Assembly: GCF_051348905.1 (NCBI RefSeq)
Contig: NC_135232.1
Coordinates: forward strand, 846,152,514 to 846,216,513
Direction: 5' to 3'
Origin: Ranitomeya variabilis
Taxonomy: Eukaryota > Chordata > Amphibia > Anura > Dendrobatidae
DNA length: 64,000 bases
Shown: positions 45,950 to 58,281 of the stretch, in pieces
How the letters are laid out: each line of letters starts with the position of its first letter
How positions within the stretch are numbered: position 1 is the stretch's first letter
Notes under the pieces: model-generated
Databases searched by the model: none
What the model was told of the DNA's origin: nothing
What the model saw: the letters and a program-made list of their open reading frames with translations, nothing else
Made by a program: the position numbers and the translations under genes

Positions 45950-46562
45950 TCTTTTAAATTTCATCCTATCACTTTGTTTAAATTTCAGCTTGTGCTTTAA
46001 GTTAAGTTACATGCTTAGTTCACTCATTTGTTATTAAAAAATAAAAATGTTGCTTTTCTTCTAGATAGGAAAAGATACATTTGAATATGTCCAAACTGAA
46101 TGCACGATGCTTTGCTTGATTTTGGCATTGTACAGTGATATTAAGCAGGAACATATGTTTCCCATAAAAAGCAAGCAGAACCAAAGTGAGTTCTACTTTT
46201 CTCTGTAGCACATGTGGCATCAACATTATGAAAGACAATAAACATCAGTACTGAGCTGTACGTATGTGAATTCAGCTTTGGAGAAAGCTAAATCAATTGC
46301 TTGATGTTGCAGCTCCACCTGCTTGTAACTGCACAAGTCTGATAGCTTTTCACTGGGCTGAGTGCTCAACACTGCTCTTTCCCATTTTCCTATGCATAGA
46401 GTTAAAAAAGAGATGTAACCTGACACCTCATTGTGCTGGCAGACAGTGTTGACTTTGATTTTGAGTTTGCACAGTGACATAAAGAAAGCAGCATATCTTA
46501 GGGTACAGATCGATGAATAGGAAGAGAATCTTAAAAAATGTACAAACTTTTTTCTGGAGAGG

Positions 46563-46635
46563 GCCTGGGTATCTCAGTCGGTAGAGCATCAGACTTTTAA
46601 TCTGAGGATCCAGGGTTCAAGTCCCTGTTCAGGCG
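46563..46635 (+). tRNA. tRNA-Lys-TTT: tRNA-Lys(TTT), copy 48 (G10T, G46A)
   Basis: G10T changes the A box to TATCTCAGTCGG and breaks the 10-25 pair of the D stem. G46A alters the variable-loop base that normally stacks on the D arm. Probably weakly transcribed or a pseudo-tRNA. ACAG spacer class. Confidence 0.85.
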
Positions 46636-47248
46636 TCTTTTAAATTTCATCCTATCACTTTGTTTAAATTTCAGCTTGTGCTTTAAGTTAAGTTACATGC
46701 TTAGTTCACTCATTTGTTATTAAAAAATAAAAATGTTGCTTTTCTTCTAGATAGGAAAAGATACATTTGAATATGTCCAAACTGAATGCACGATGCTTTG
46801 CTTGATTTTGGCATTGTACAGTGATATTAAGCAGGAACATATGTTTCCCATAAAAAGCAAGCAGAACCAAAGTGAGTTCTACTTTTCTCTGTAGCACATG
46901 TGGCATCAACATTATGAAAGACAATAAACATCAGTACTGAGCTGTACGTATGTGAATTCAGCTTTGGAGAAAGCTAAATCAATTGCTTGATGTTGCAGCT
47001 CCACCTGCTTGTAACTGCACAAGTCTGATAGCTTTTCACTGGGCTGAGTGCTCAACACTGCTCTTTCCCATTTTCCTATGCATAGAGTTAAAAAAGAGAT
47101 GTAACCTGACACCTCATTGTGCTGGCAGACAGTGTTGACTTTGATTTTGAGTTTGCACAGTGACATAAAGAAAGCAGCATATCTTAGGGTACAGATCGAT
47201 GAATAGGAAGAGAATCTTAAAAAATGTACAAACTTTTTTCTGGAGAGG

Positions 47249-47321
47249 GCCTGGGTAGCTCAGTCGGTAGAGCATCAGACTTTTAATCTGAGGGTCCAGG
47301 GTTCAAGTCCCTGTTCAGGCG
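47249..47321 (+). tRNA. tRNA-Lys-TTT: tRNA-Lys(TTT), copy 49
   Basis: Consensus body; ACAG spacer class; A-type. Confidence 0.97.
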
Positions 47322-47934
47322 TCTTTTAAATTTCATCCTATCACTTTGTTTAAATTTCAGCTTGTGCTTTAAGTTAAGTTACATGCTTAGTTCACTCATT
47401 TGTTATTAAAAAATAAAAATGTTGCTTTTCTTCTAGATAGGAAAAGATACATTTGAATATGTCCAAACTGAATGCACGATGCTTTGCTTGATTTTGGCAT
47501 TGTACAGTGATATTAAGCAGGAACATATGTTTCCCATAAAAAGCAAGCAGAACCAAAGTGAGTTCTACTTTTCTCTGTAGCACATGTGGCATCAACATTA
47601 TGAAAGACAATAAACATCAGTACTGAGCTGTACGTATGTGAATTCAGCTTTGGAGAAAGCTAAATCAATTGCTTGATGTTGCAGCTCCACCTGCTTGTAA
47701 CTGCACAAGTCTGATAGCTTTTCACTGGGCTGAGTGCTCAACACTGCTCGTTCCCATTTTCCTATGCATAGAGTTAAAAAAGAGATGTAACCTGACACCT
47801 CATTGTGCTGGCAGACAGTGTTGACTTTGATTTTGAGTTTGCACAGTGACATAAAGAAAGCAGCATATCTTAGGGTACAGATCGATGAATAGGAAGAGAA
47901 TCTTAAAAAATGTACAAACTTTTTTCTGGAGAGG

Positions 47935-48007
47935 GCCTGGGTAGCTCAGTCGGTAGAGCATCAGACTTTTAATCTGAGGGTCCAGGGTTCAAGTCCCTGT
48001 TCAGGCG
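47935..48007 (+). tRNA. tRNA-Lys-TTT: tRNA-Lys(TTT), copy 50
   Basis: Consensus body; ACAG class with CTGCTCGTTCCC upstream; C-type. Confidence 0.97.
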
Positions 48008-48616
48008 TCTTTTAAATTTCATCCTATCACTTTGTTTAAATTTCAGCTTGTGCTTTAAGTTAAGTTACATGCTTAGTTCACTCATTTGTTATTAAAAAAT
48101 AAAAATGTTGCTTTTCTTCTAGATAGGAAAAGATACATTTGAATATGTCCAAACTGAATGCACGATGCTTTGCTTGATTTTGGCATTGTACAGTGATATT
48201 AAGCAGGAACATATGTTTCCCATAAAAAGCAAGCAGAACCACAGTGAGTTCTACTTTTCTCTGTAGCACATGTGGCATCAACATTATGAAAGACAATAAA
48301 CATCAGTACTGAGCTGTACGTATGTGAATTCAGCTTTGGAGAAAGCTAAATCAATTGCTTGATGTTGCAGCTCCACCTGCTTGTAACTGCACAAGTCTGA
48401 TAGCTTTTCACTGGGCTGAGTGCTCAACACTGCTCTTTCCCATTTTCCTATGCATAGAGTTAAAAAAGAGATGTAACCTGACACCTCATTGTGCTGGCAG
48501 TGTTGACTTTGATTTTGAGTTTGCACAGTGACATAAAGAAAGCAGCATATCTTAGGGTACAGATCGATGAATAGGAAGAGAATCTTAAAAAATGTACAAA
48601 CTTTTTTCTGGAGAGG

Positions 48617-48689
48617 GCCTGGGTAGCTCAGTCGGTAGAGCATCAGACTTTTAATCTGAGGGTCCAGGGTTCAAGTCCCTGTTCAGGCG
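48617..48689 (+). tRNA. tRNA-Lys-TTT: tRNA-Lys(TTT), copy 51
   Basis: Consensus body; 682-bp spacer class; A-type. Confidence 0.97.
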
Positions 48690-49298
48690 TCTTTTAAATT
48701 TCATCCTATCACTTTGTTTAAATTTCAGCTTGTGCTTTAAGTTAAGTTACATGCTTAGTTCACTCATTTGTTATTAAAAAATAAAAATGTTGCTTTTCTT
48801 CTAGATAGGAAAAGATACATTTGAATATGTCCAAACTGAATGCACGATGCTTTGCTTGATTTTGGCATTGTACAGTGATATTAAGCAGGAACATATGTTT
48901 CCCATAAAAAGCAAGCAGAACCAAAGTGAGTTCTACTTTTCTCTGTAGCACATGTGGCATCAACATTATGAAAGACAATAAACATCAGTACTGAGCTGTA
49001 CGTATGTGAATTCAGCTTTGGAGAAAGCTAAATCAATTGCTTGATGTTGCAGCTCCACCTGCTTGTAACTGCACAAGTCTGATAGCTTTTCACTGGGCTG
49101 AGTGCTCAACACTGCTCTTTCCCATTTTCCTATGCATAGAGTTAAAAAAGAGATGTAACCTGACACCTCATTGTGCTGGCAGTGTTGACTTTGATTTTGA
49201 GTTTGCACAGTGACATAAAGAAAGCAGCATATCTTAGGGTACAGATCGATGAATAGGAAGAGAATCTTAAAAAATGTACAAACTTTTTTCTGGAGAGG

Positions 49299-49371
49299 GC
49301 CTGGGTAGCTCAGTCGGTAGAGCATCAGACTTTTAATCTGAGGGTCCAGGGTTCAAGTCCCTGTTCAGGCG
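49299..49371 (+). tRNA. tRNA-Lys-TTT: tRNA-Lys(TTT), copy 52
   Basis: Consensus body; 682-bp class; last C-type unit before copy 73. Confidence 0.97.
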
Positions 49372-49980
49372 TCTTTTAAATTTCATCCTATCACTTTGTT
49401 TAAATTTCAGCTTGTGCTTTAAGTTAAGTTACATGCTTAGTTCACTCATTTGTTATTAAAAAATAAAAATGTTGCTTTTCTTCTAGATAGGAAAAGATAC
49501 ATTTGAATATGTCCAAACTGAATGCACGATGCTTTGCTTGATTTTGGCATTGTACAGTGATATTAAGCAGGAACATATGTTTCCCATAAAAAGCAAGCAG
49601 AACCACAGTGAGTTCTACTTTTCTCTGTAGCACATGTGGCATCAACATTATGAAAGACAATAAACATCAGTACTGAGCTGTACGTATGTGAATTCAGCTT
49701 TGGAGAAAGCTAAATCGATTGCTTGATGTTGCAGCTCCACCTGCTTGTAACTGCACAAGTCTGATAGCTTTTCACTGGGCTGAGTGCTCAACACTGCTCT
49801 TTCCCATTTTCCTATGCATAGAGTTAAAAAAGAGATGTAACCTGACACCTCATTGTGCTGGCAGTGTTGACTTTGATTTTGAGTTTGCACAGTGACATAA
49901 AGAAAGCAGCATATCTTAGGGTACAGATCGATGAATAGGAAGAGAATCTTAAAAAATGTACAAACTTTTTTCTGCAGAGG

Positions 49981-50053
49981 GCATGGGTAGCTCAGTCGGT
50001 AGAGCATCAGACTTTTAATCTGAGGGTCCAGGGTTCAAGTCCCTGTTCAGGCG
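49981..50053 (+). tRNA. tRNA-Lys-TTT: tRNA-Lys(TTT), copy 53 (C3A)
   Basis: C3A as in copy 47, with the same CTGCAGAG upstream. Confidence 0.88.
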
Positions 50054-50666
50054 TCTTTTAAATTTCATCCTATCACTTTGTTTAAATTTCAGCTTGTGCT
50101 TTAAGTTAAGTTACATGCTTAGTTCACTCATTTGTTATTAAAAAATAAAAATGTTGCTTTTCTTCTAGATAGGAAAAGATACATTTGAATATGTCCAAAC
50201 TGAATGCACGATGCTTTGCTTGATTTTGGCATTGTACAGTGATATTAAGCAGGAACATATGTTTCCCATAAAAAGCAAGCAGAACCAAAGTGAGTTCTAC
50301 TTTTCTCTGTAGCACATGTGGCATCAACATTATGAAAGACAATAAACATCAGTACTGAGCTGTACGTATGTGAATTCAGCTTTGGAGAAAGCTAAATCAA
50401 TTGCTTGATGTTGCAGCTCCACCTGCTTGTAACTGCACAAGTCTGATAGCTTTTCACTGGGCTGAGTGCTCAACACTGCTCTTTCCCATTTTCCTATGCA
50501 TAGAGTTAAAAAAGAGATGTAACCTGACACCTCATTGTGCTGGCAGACAGTGTTGACTTTGATTTTGAGTTTGCACAGTGACATAAAGAAAGCAGCATAT
50601 CTTAGGGTACAGATCGATGAATAGGAAGAGAATCTTAAAAAATGTACAAACTTTTTTCTGGAGAGG

Positions 50667-50739
50667 GCCTGGGTATCTCAGTCGGTAGAGCATCAGACTT
50701 TTAATCTGAGGATCCAGGGTTCAAGTCCCTGTTCAGGCG
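50667..50739 (+). tRNA. tRNA-Lys-TTT: tRNA-Lys(TTT), copy 54 (G10T, G46A)
   Basis: Same pair of changes as copy 48, in the same position relative to the C3A gene. Confidence 0.85.
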
Positions 50740-51352
50740 TCTTTTAAATTTCATCCTATCACTTTGTTTAAATTTCAGCTTGTGCTTTAAGTTAAGTTAC
50801 ATGCTTAGTTCACTCATTTGTTATTAAAAAATAAAAATGTTGCTTTTCTTCTAGATAGGAAAAGATACATTTGAATATGTCCAAACTGAATGCACGATGC
50901 TTTGCTTGATTTTGGCATTGTACAGTGATATTAAGCAGGAACATATGTTTCCCATAAAAAGCAAGCAGAACCAAAGTGAGTTCTACTTTTCTCTGTAGCA
51001 CATGTGGCATCAACATTATGAAAGACAATAAACATCAGTACTGAGCTGTACGTATGTGAATTCAGCTTTGGAGAAAGCTAAATCAATTGCTTGATGTTGC
51101 AGCTCCACCTGCTTGTAACTGCACAAGTCTGATAGCTTTTCACTGGGCTGAGTGCTCAACACTGCTCTTTCCCATTTTCCTATGCATAGAGTTAAAAAAG
51201 AGATGTAACCTGACACCTCATTGTGCTGGCAGACAGTGTTGACTTTGATTTTGAGTTTGCACAGTGACATAAAGAAAGCAGCATATCTTAGGGTACAGAT
51301 CGATGAATAGGAAGAGAATCTTAAAAAATGTACAAACTTTTTTCTGGAGAGG

Positions 51353-51425
51353 GCCTGGGTAGCTCAGTCGGTAGAGCATCAGACTTTTAATCTGAGGGTC
51401 CAGGGTTCAAGTCCCTGTTCAGGCG
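51353..51425 (+). tRNA. tRNA-Lys-TTT: tRNA-Lys(TTT), copy 55
   Basis: Consensus body; ACAG class. Confidence 0.97.
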
Positions 51426-52038
51426 TCTTTTAAATTTCATCCTATCACTTTGTTTAAATTTCAGCTTGTGCTTTAAGTTAAGTTACATGCTTAGTTCACT
51501 CATTTGTTATTAAAAAATAAAAATGTTGCTTTTCTTCTAGATAGGAAAAGATACATTTGAATATGTCCAAACTGAATGCACGATGCTTTGCTTGATTTTG
51601 GCATTGTACAGTGATATTAAGCAGGAACATATGTTTCCCATAAAAAGCAAGCAGAACCAAAGTGAGTTCTACTTTTCTCTGTAGCACATGTGGCATCAAC
51701 ATTATGAAAGACAATAAACATCAGTACTGAGCTGTACGTATGTGAATTCAGCTTTGGAGAAAGCTAAATCAATTGCTTGATGTTGCAGCTCCACCTGCTT
51801 GTAACTGCACAAGTCTGATAGCTTTTCACTGGGCTGAGTGCTCAACACTGCTCTTTCCCATTTTCCTATGCATAGAGTTAAAAAAGAGATGTAACCTGAC
51901 ACCTCATTGTGCTGGCAGACAGTGTTGACTTTGATTTTGAGTTTGCACAGTGACATAAAGAAAGCAGCATATCTTAGGGTACAGATCGATGAATAGGAAG
52001 AGAATCTTAAAAAATGTACAAACTTTTTTCTGGAGAGG

Positions 52039-52111
52039 GCCTGGGTATCTCAGTCGGTAGAGCATCAGACTTTTAATCTGAGGATCCAGGGTTCAAGTCC
52101 CTGTTCAGGCG
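52039..52111 (+). tRNA. tRNA-Lys-TTT: tRNA-Lys(TTT), copy 56 (G10T, G46A)
   Basis: Same changes as copies 48 and 54; two units after copy 54. Confidence 0.85.
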
Positions 52112-52724
52112 TCTTTTAAATTTCATCCTATCACTTTGTTTAAATTTCAGCTTGTGCTTTAAGTTAAGTTACATGCTTAGTTCACTCATTTGTTATTAAA
52201 AAATAAAAATGTTGCTTTTCTTCTAGATAGGAAAAGATACATTTGAATATGTCCAAACTGAATGCACGATGCTTTGCTTGATTTTGGCATTGTACAGTGA
52301 TATTAAGCAGGAACATATGTTTCCCATAAAAAGCAAGCAGAACCAAAGTGAGTTCTACTTTTCTCTGTAGCACATGTGGCATCAACATTATGAAAGACAA
52401 TAAACATCAGTACTGAGCTGTACGTATGTGAATTCAGCTTTGGAGAAAGCTAAATCAATTGCTTGATGTTGCAGCTCCACCTGCTTGTAACTGCACAAGT
52501 CTGATAGCTTTTCACTGGGCTGAGTGCTCAACACTGCTCTTTCCCATTTTCCTATGCATAGAGTTAAAAAAGAGATGTAACCTGACACCTCATTGTGCTG
52601 GCAGACAGTGTTGACTTTGATTTTGAGTTTGCACAGTGACATAAAGAAAGCAGCATATCTTAGGGTACAGATCGATGAATAGGAAGAGAATCTTAAAAAA
52701 TGTACAAACTTTTTTCTGGAGAGG

Positions 52725-52797
52725 GCCTGGGTAGCTCAGTCGGTAGAGCATCAGACTTTTAATCTGAGGGTCCAGGGTTCAAGTCCCTGTTCAGGCG
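52725..52797 (+). tRNA. tRNA-Lys-TTT: tRNA-Lys(TTT), copy 57
   Basis: Consensus body; ACAG class. Confidence 0.97.
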
Positions 52798-53410
52798 TCT
52801 TTTAAATTTCATCCTATCACTTTGTTTAAATTTCAGCTTGTGCTTTAAGTTAAGTTACATGCTTAGTTCACTCATTTGTTATTAAAAAATAAAAATGTTG
52901 CTTTTCTTCTAGATAGGAAAAGATACATTTGAATATGTCCAAACTGAATGCACGATGCTTTGCTTGATTTTGGCATTGTACAGTGATATTAAGCAGGAAC
53001 ATATGTTTCCCATAAAAAGCAAGCAGAACCAAAGTGAGTTCTACTTTTCTCTGTAGCACATGTGGCATCAACATTATGAAAGACAATAAACATCAGTACT
53101 GAGCTGTACGTATGTGAATTCAGCTTTGGAGAAAGCTAAATCAATTGCTTGATGTTGCAGCTCCACCTGCTTGTAACTGCACAAGTCTGATAGCTTTTCA
53201 CTGGGCTGAGTGCTCAACACTGCTCTTTCCCATTTTCCTATGCATAGAGTTAAAAAAGAGATGTAACCTGACACCTCATTGTGCTCGCAGACAGTGTTGA
53301 CTTTGATTTTGAGTTTGCACAGTGACATAAAGAAAGCAGCATATCTTAGGGTACAGATCGATGAATAGGAAGAGAATCTTAAAAAATGTACAAACTTTTT
53401 TCTGGAGAGG

Positions 53411-53483
53411 GCCTGGGTAGCTCAGTCGGTAGAGCATCAGACTTTCAATCTGAGGGTCCAGGGTTCAAGTCCCTGTTCAGGCG
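53411..53483 (+). tRNA. tRNA with Lys body and Glu anticodon (TTC), copy 58
   Basis: T36C turns the loop CTTTTAA into CTTTCAA, so the anticodon becomes TTC, which reads Glu GAA/GAG. All other 72 positions match the tRNA-Lys consensus, including acceptor stem and G73, and the promoter boxes and T4 terminator are intact. U35 and U36 are major lysine identity bases, so LysRS recognition should drop, but the body does not resemble tRNA-Glu. It may be poorly charged, mischarged or silent. The spacer also has private GTGCTCGCAG upstream and GTTAACTTAC downstream. Confidence 0.88.
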
Positions 53484-54096
53484 TCTTTTAAATTTCATCC
53501 TATCACTTTGTTTAAATTTCAGCTTGTGCTTTAAGTTAACTTACATGCTTAGTTCACTCATTTGTTATTAAAAAATAAAAATGTTGCTTTTCTTCTAGAT
53601 AGGAAAAGATACATTTGAATATGTCCAAACTGAATGCACGATGCTTTGCTTGATTTTGGCATTGTACAGTGATATTAAGCAGGAACATATGTTTCCCATA
53701 AAAAGCAAGCAGAACCAAAGTGAGTTCTACTTTTCTCTGTAGCACATGTGGCATCAACATTATGAAAGACAATAAACATCAGTACTGAGCTGTACGTATG
53801 TGAATTCAGCTTTGGAGAAAGCTAAATCAATTGCTTGATGTTGCAGCTCCACCTGCTTGTAACTGCACAAGTCTGATAGCTTTTCACTGGGCTGAGTGCT
53901 CAACACTGCTCTTTCCCATTTTCCTATGCATAGAGTTAAAAAAGAGATGTAACCTGACACCTCATTGTGCTCGCAGACAGTGTTGACTTTGATTTTGAGT
54001 TTGCACAGTGACATAAAGAAAGCAGCATATCTTAGGGTACAGATCGATGAATAGGAAGAGAATCTTAAAAAATGTACAAACTTTTTTCTGGAGAGG

Positions 54097-54169
54097 GCCT
54101 GGGTAGCTCAGTCGGTAGAGCATCAGACTTTCAATCTGAGGGTCCAGGGTTCAAGTCCCTGTTCAGGCG
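54097..54169 (+). tRNA. tRNA with Lys body and Glu anticodon (TTC), copy 59
   Basis: Same T36C and same private spacer changes as copy 58, exactly 686 bp away. The pair is therefore a one-unit tandem duplication of a single mutant unit, not two mutations. Promoter boxes and T4 terminator intact. Confidence 0.88.
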
Positions 54170-54782
54170 TCTTTTAAATTTCATCCTATCACTTTGTTTA
54201 AATTTCAGCTTGTGCTTTAAGTTAACTTACATGCTTAGTTCACTCATTTGTTATTAAAAAATAAAAATGTTGCTTTTCTTCTAGATAGGAAAAGATACAT
54301 TTGAATATGTCCAAACTGAATGCACGATGCTTTGCTTGATTTTGGCATTGTACAGTGATATTAAGCAGGAACATATGTTTCCCATAAAAAGCAAGCAGAA
54401 CCAAAGTGAGTTCTACTTTTCTCTGTAGCACATGTGGCATCAACATTATGAAAGACAATAAACATCAGTACTGAGCTGTACGTATGTGAATTCAGCTTTG
54501 GAGAAAGCTAAATCAATTGCTTGATGTTGCAGCTCCACCTGCTTGTAACTGCACAAGTCTGATAGCTTTTCACTGGGCTGAGTGCTCAACACTGCTCGTT
54601 CCCATTTTCCTATGCATAGAGTTAAAAAAGAGATATAACCTGACACCTCATTGTGCTGGCAGACAGTGTTGACTTTGATTTTGAGTTTGCACAGTGACAT
54701 AAAGAAAGCAGCATATCTTAGGGTACAGATCGATGAATAGGAAGAGAATCTTAAAAAATGTACAAAGTTTTTTCTGGAGAGG

Positions 54783-54855
54783 GCCTGGGTATCTCAGTCG
54801 GTAGAGCATCAGACTTTTAATCTGAGGGTCCAGGGTTCAAGTCCCTGTTCAGGCG
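54783..54855 (+). tRNA. tRNA-Lys-TTT: tRNA-Lys(TTT), copy 60 (G10T)
   Basis: G10T without the variable-loop change. Spacer has TTGTACTTTAAG downstream and ACAAAGTTTTTTC upstream, defining a unit subtype shared with copies 62 and 64. Confidence 0.86.
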
Positions 54856-55468
54856 TCTTTTAAATTTCATCCTATCACTTTGTTTAAATTTCAGCTTGTA
54901 CTTTAAGTTAAGTTACATGCTTAGTTCACTCATTTGTTATTAAAAAATAAAAATGTTGCTTTTCTTCTAGATAGGAAAAGATACATTTGATTATGTCCAA
55001 ACTGAATGCACGATGCTTTGCTTGATTTTTGCATTGTACAGTGATATTAAGCAGGAACATATGTTTCCCATAAAAAGCAAGCAGAACCAAAGTGAGTTCT
55101 ACTTTTCTCTGTAGCACTTGTGGCATCAACATTATGAAAGACAATAAACATCAGTACTGAGCTGTACGTATGTGAATTCAGCTTTGGAGAAAGCTAAATC
55201 AATTGCTTGATGTTGCAGCTCCACCTGCTTGTAACTGCACAAGTCTGATAGCTTTTCACTGGGCTGAGTGCTCAACACTGCTCTTTCCCATTTTCCTATG
55301 CATAGAGTTAAAAAAGAGATGTAACCTGACACCTCATTGTGCTGGCAGACAGTGTTGACTTTGATTTTGAGTTTGCACAGTGACATAAAGAAAGCAGCAT
55401 ATCTTAGGGTACAGATCGATGAATAGGAAGAGAATCTTAATAAATGTACAACATTTTTTCTGGAGAGG

Positions 55469-55541
55469 GCCTGGGTAGCTCAGTCGGTAGAGCATCAGAC
55501 TTTTAATCTGAGGGTCCAGGGTTCAAGTCCCCGTTCAGGCG
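55469..55541 (+). tRNA. tRNA-Lys-TTT: tRNA-Lys(TTT), copy 61 (T64C, no T4)
   Basis: T64C breaks the A50-T64 pair of the T stem. The 3' flank is GTCATTTAAA, so only three Ts remain and the next T4 is over 100 bp away. Likely read-through. Confidence 0.85.
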
Positions 55542-56154
55542 TCATTTAAATTTCATCCTATCACTTTGTTTAAATTTCAGCTTGTGCTTTAAGTTAAGTT
55601 ACATGTTTAGTTCACTCATTTGTTATTAAAAAATAAAAATGTTGCTTTTCTTCTAGATAGGAAAAGATACATTTGAATATGTCCAAACTGAATGCACGAT
55701 GCTTTGCTTGATTTTGGCATTGTACAGTGATATTAAGCAGGAACATATGTTTCCCATAAAAAGCAAGCAGAACCAAAGTGAGTTCTACTTTTCTCTGTAG
55801 CACATGTGGCATCAACATTATGAAAGACAATAAACATCAGTACTGAGCTGTACGTATGTGAATTCAGCTTTGGAGAAAGCTAAATCAATTGCTTGATGTT
55901 GCAGCTCCACCTGCTTGTAACTGCACAAGTCTGATAGCTTTTCACTGGGCTGAGTGCTCAACACTGCTCGTTACCATTTTCCTATGCATAGAGTTAAAAA
56001 AGAGATGTTACCTGACACCTCATTGTGCTGGCAGACAGTGTTGACTTTGATTTTGAGTTTGCACAGTGACATAAAGAAAGCAGCATATCTTAGGGTACAG
56101 ATCGATGAATAGGAAGAGAATCTTAAAAAATGTACAAAGTTTTTTCTGGAGAGG

Positions 56155-56227
56155 GCCTGGGTATCTCAGTCGGTAGAGCATCAGACTTTTAATCTGAGGG
56201 TCCAGGGTTCAAGTCCCTGTTCAGGCG
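56155..56227 (+). tRNA. tRNA-Lys-TTT: tRNA-Lys(TTT), copy 62 (G10T)
   Basis: G10T in the A box; subtype of copy 60; T4 terminator intact. Confidence 0.86.
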
Positions 56228-56840
56228 TCTTTTAAATTTCATCCTATCACTTTGTTTAAATTTCAGCTTGTACTTTAAGTTAAGTTACATGCTTAGTTCA
56301 CTCATTTGTTATTAAAAAATAAAAATGTTGCTTTTCTTCTAGATAGGAAAAGATACATTTGATTATGTCCAAACTGAATGCACAATGCTTTGCTTGATTT
56401 TTGCATTGTACAGTGATATTAAGCAGGAACATATGTTTCCCATAAAAAGCAAGCAGAACCAAAGTGAGTTCTACTTTTCTCTGTAGCACTTGTGGCATCA
56501 ACATTATGAAAGACAATAAACATCAGTACTGAGCTGTACGTATGTGAATTCAGCTTTGGAGAAAGCTAAATCAATTGCTTGATGTTGCAGCTCCACCTGC
56601 TTGTAACTGCACAAGTCTGATAGCTTTTCACTGGGCTGAGTGCTCAACACTGCTCTTTCCCATTTTACTATGCATAGAGTTAAAAAAGAGATGTAACCTG
56701 ACACCTCATTGTGCTGGCAGACAGTGTTGACTTTGATTTTGAGTTTGCACAGTGACATAAAGAAAGCAGCATATCTTAGGGTACAGATCGATGAATAGGA
56801 AGAGAATCTTAAAAAATGTACAAAATTTTTTCTTGAGAGG

Positions 56841-56913
56841 GCCTGGGTAGCTCAGTCGGTAGAGCATCAGACTTTTAATCTGAGGGTCCAGGGTTCAAGT
56901 CCCTGTTCAGGCG
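56841..56913 (+). tRNA. tRNA-Lys-TTT: tRNA-Lys(TTT), copy 63 (no T4)
   Basis: Consensus body but terminator reduced to TCATTTAAA as in copy 61; upstream T6 tract kept (AAAATTTTTTCTTGAG). Confidence 0.93.
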
Positions 56914-57526
56914 TCATTTAAATTTCATCCTATCACTTTGTTTAAATTTCAGCTTGTGCTTTAAGTTAAGTTACATGTTTAGTTCACTCATTTGTTATTA
57001 AAAAATAAAAATGTTGCTTTTCTTCTAGATAGGAAAAGATACATTTGAATATGTCCAAACTGAATGCACGATGCTTTGCTTGATTTTGGCATTGTACAGT
57101 GATATTAAGCAGGAACATATGTTTCCCATAAAAAGCAAGCAGAACCAAAGTGAGTTCTACTTTTCTCTGTAGCACATGTGGCATCAACATTATGAAAGAC
57201 AATAAACATCAGTACTGAGCTGTACGTATGTGAATTCAGCTTTGGAGAAAGCTAAATCAATTGCTTGATGTTGCAGCTCCACCTGCTTGTAACTGCACAA
57301 GTCTGATAGCTTTTCACTGGGCTGAGTGCTCAACACTGCTCTTTCCCATTTTCCTATGCATAGAGTTAAAAAAGAGATGTAACCTGACACCTCATTGTGC
57401 TGGCAGACAGTGTTGACTTTGATTTTGAGTTTGCACAGTGACATAAAGAAAGCAGCATATCTTAGGGTACAGATCGATGAATAGGAAGAGAATCTTAAAA
57501 AATGTACAAAGTTTTTTCTGGAGAGG

Positions 57527-57599
57527 GCCTGGGTATCTCAGTCGGTAGAGCATCAGACTTTTAATCTGAGGGTCCAGGGTTCAAGTCCCTGTTCAGGCG
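57527..57599 (+). tRNA. tRNA-Lys-TTT: tRNA-Lys(TTT), copy 64 (G10T)
   Basis: G10T; third of an alternating series with copies 60 and 62; T4 terminator intact. Confidence 0.86.
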
Positions 57600-58208
57600 T
57601 CTTTTAAATTTCATCCTATCACTTTGTTTAAATTTCAGCTTGTACTTTAAGTTAAGTTACATGCTTAGTTCACTCATTTGTTATTAAAAAATAAAAATGT
57701 TGCTTTTCTTCTAGATAGGAAAAGATACATTTGAATATGTCCAAACTGAATGCACGATGCTTTGCTTGATTTTGGCATTGTACAGTGATATTAAGCAGGA
57801 ACATATGTTTCCCATAAAAAGCAAGCAGAACCAAAGTGAGTTCTACTTTTCTCTGTAGCACATGTGGCATCAACATTATGAAAGACTATAAACATCAGTA
57901 CTGAGCTGTACGTATGTGAATTCAGCTTTGGAGAAAGCTAAATCAATTGCTTGATGTTGCAGCTCCACCTGCTTGTATCTGCACAAGTCTGATAGCTTTT
58001 CACTGGGCTGAGTGCTCAACACTGCTCTTTCCCATTTTCCTATGCATAGAGTTAAAAAAGAGATGTAACCTGACACCTCATTGTGCTGGCAGTGTTGACT
58101 TTGATTTTGAGTTTGCACAGTGACATAAAGAAAGCAGCATATCTTAGGGTACAGATCGATGAATAGGAAGAGAATCTTAAAAAATGTACAAACTTTTTTC
58201 TGGATAGG

Positions 58209-58281
58209 GCCTGGGTAGCTCAGTCGGTAGAGCATCAGATTTTTAATCTGAGGGTCCAGGGTTCAAGTCCCTGTTCAGGCG
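58209..58281 (+). tRNA. tRNA-Lys-TTT: tRNA-Lys(TTT), copy 65 (C32T)
   Basis: C32T in the anticodon loop (TTTTTAA), with the TTT anticodon unchanged. This creates T5 inside the gene, which could cause premature Pol III termination. 682-bp class. Confidence 0.9.

Noticed and set aside
53386-53571. 61-codon + strand frame, also at 54072-54257
   Set aside because: It exists only because the anticodon change T36C removes a TAA in that frame; it runs through the tRNA gene.
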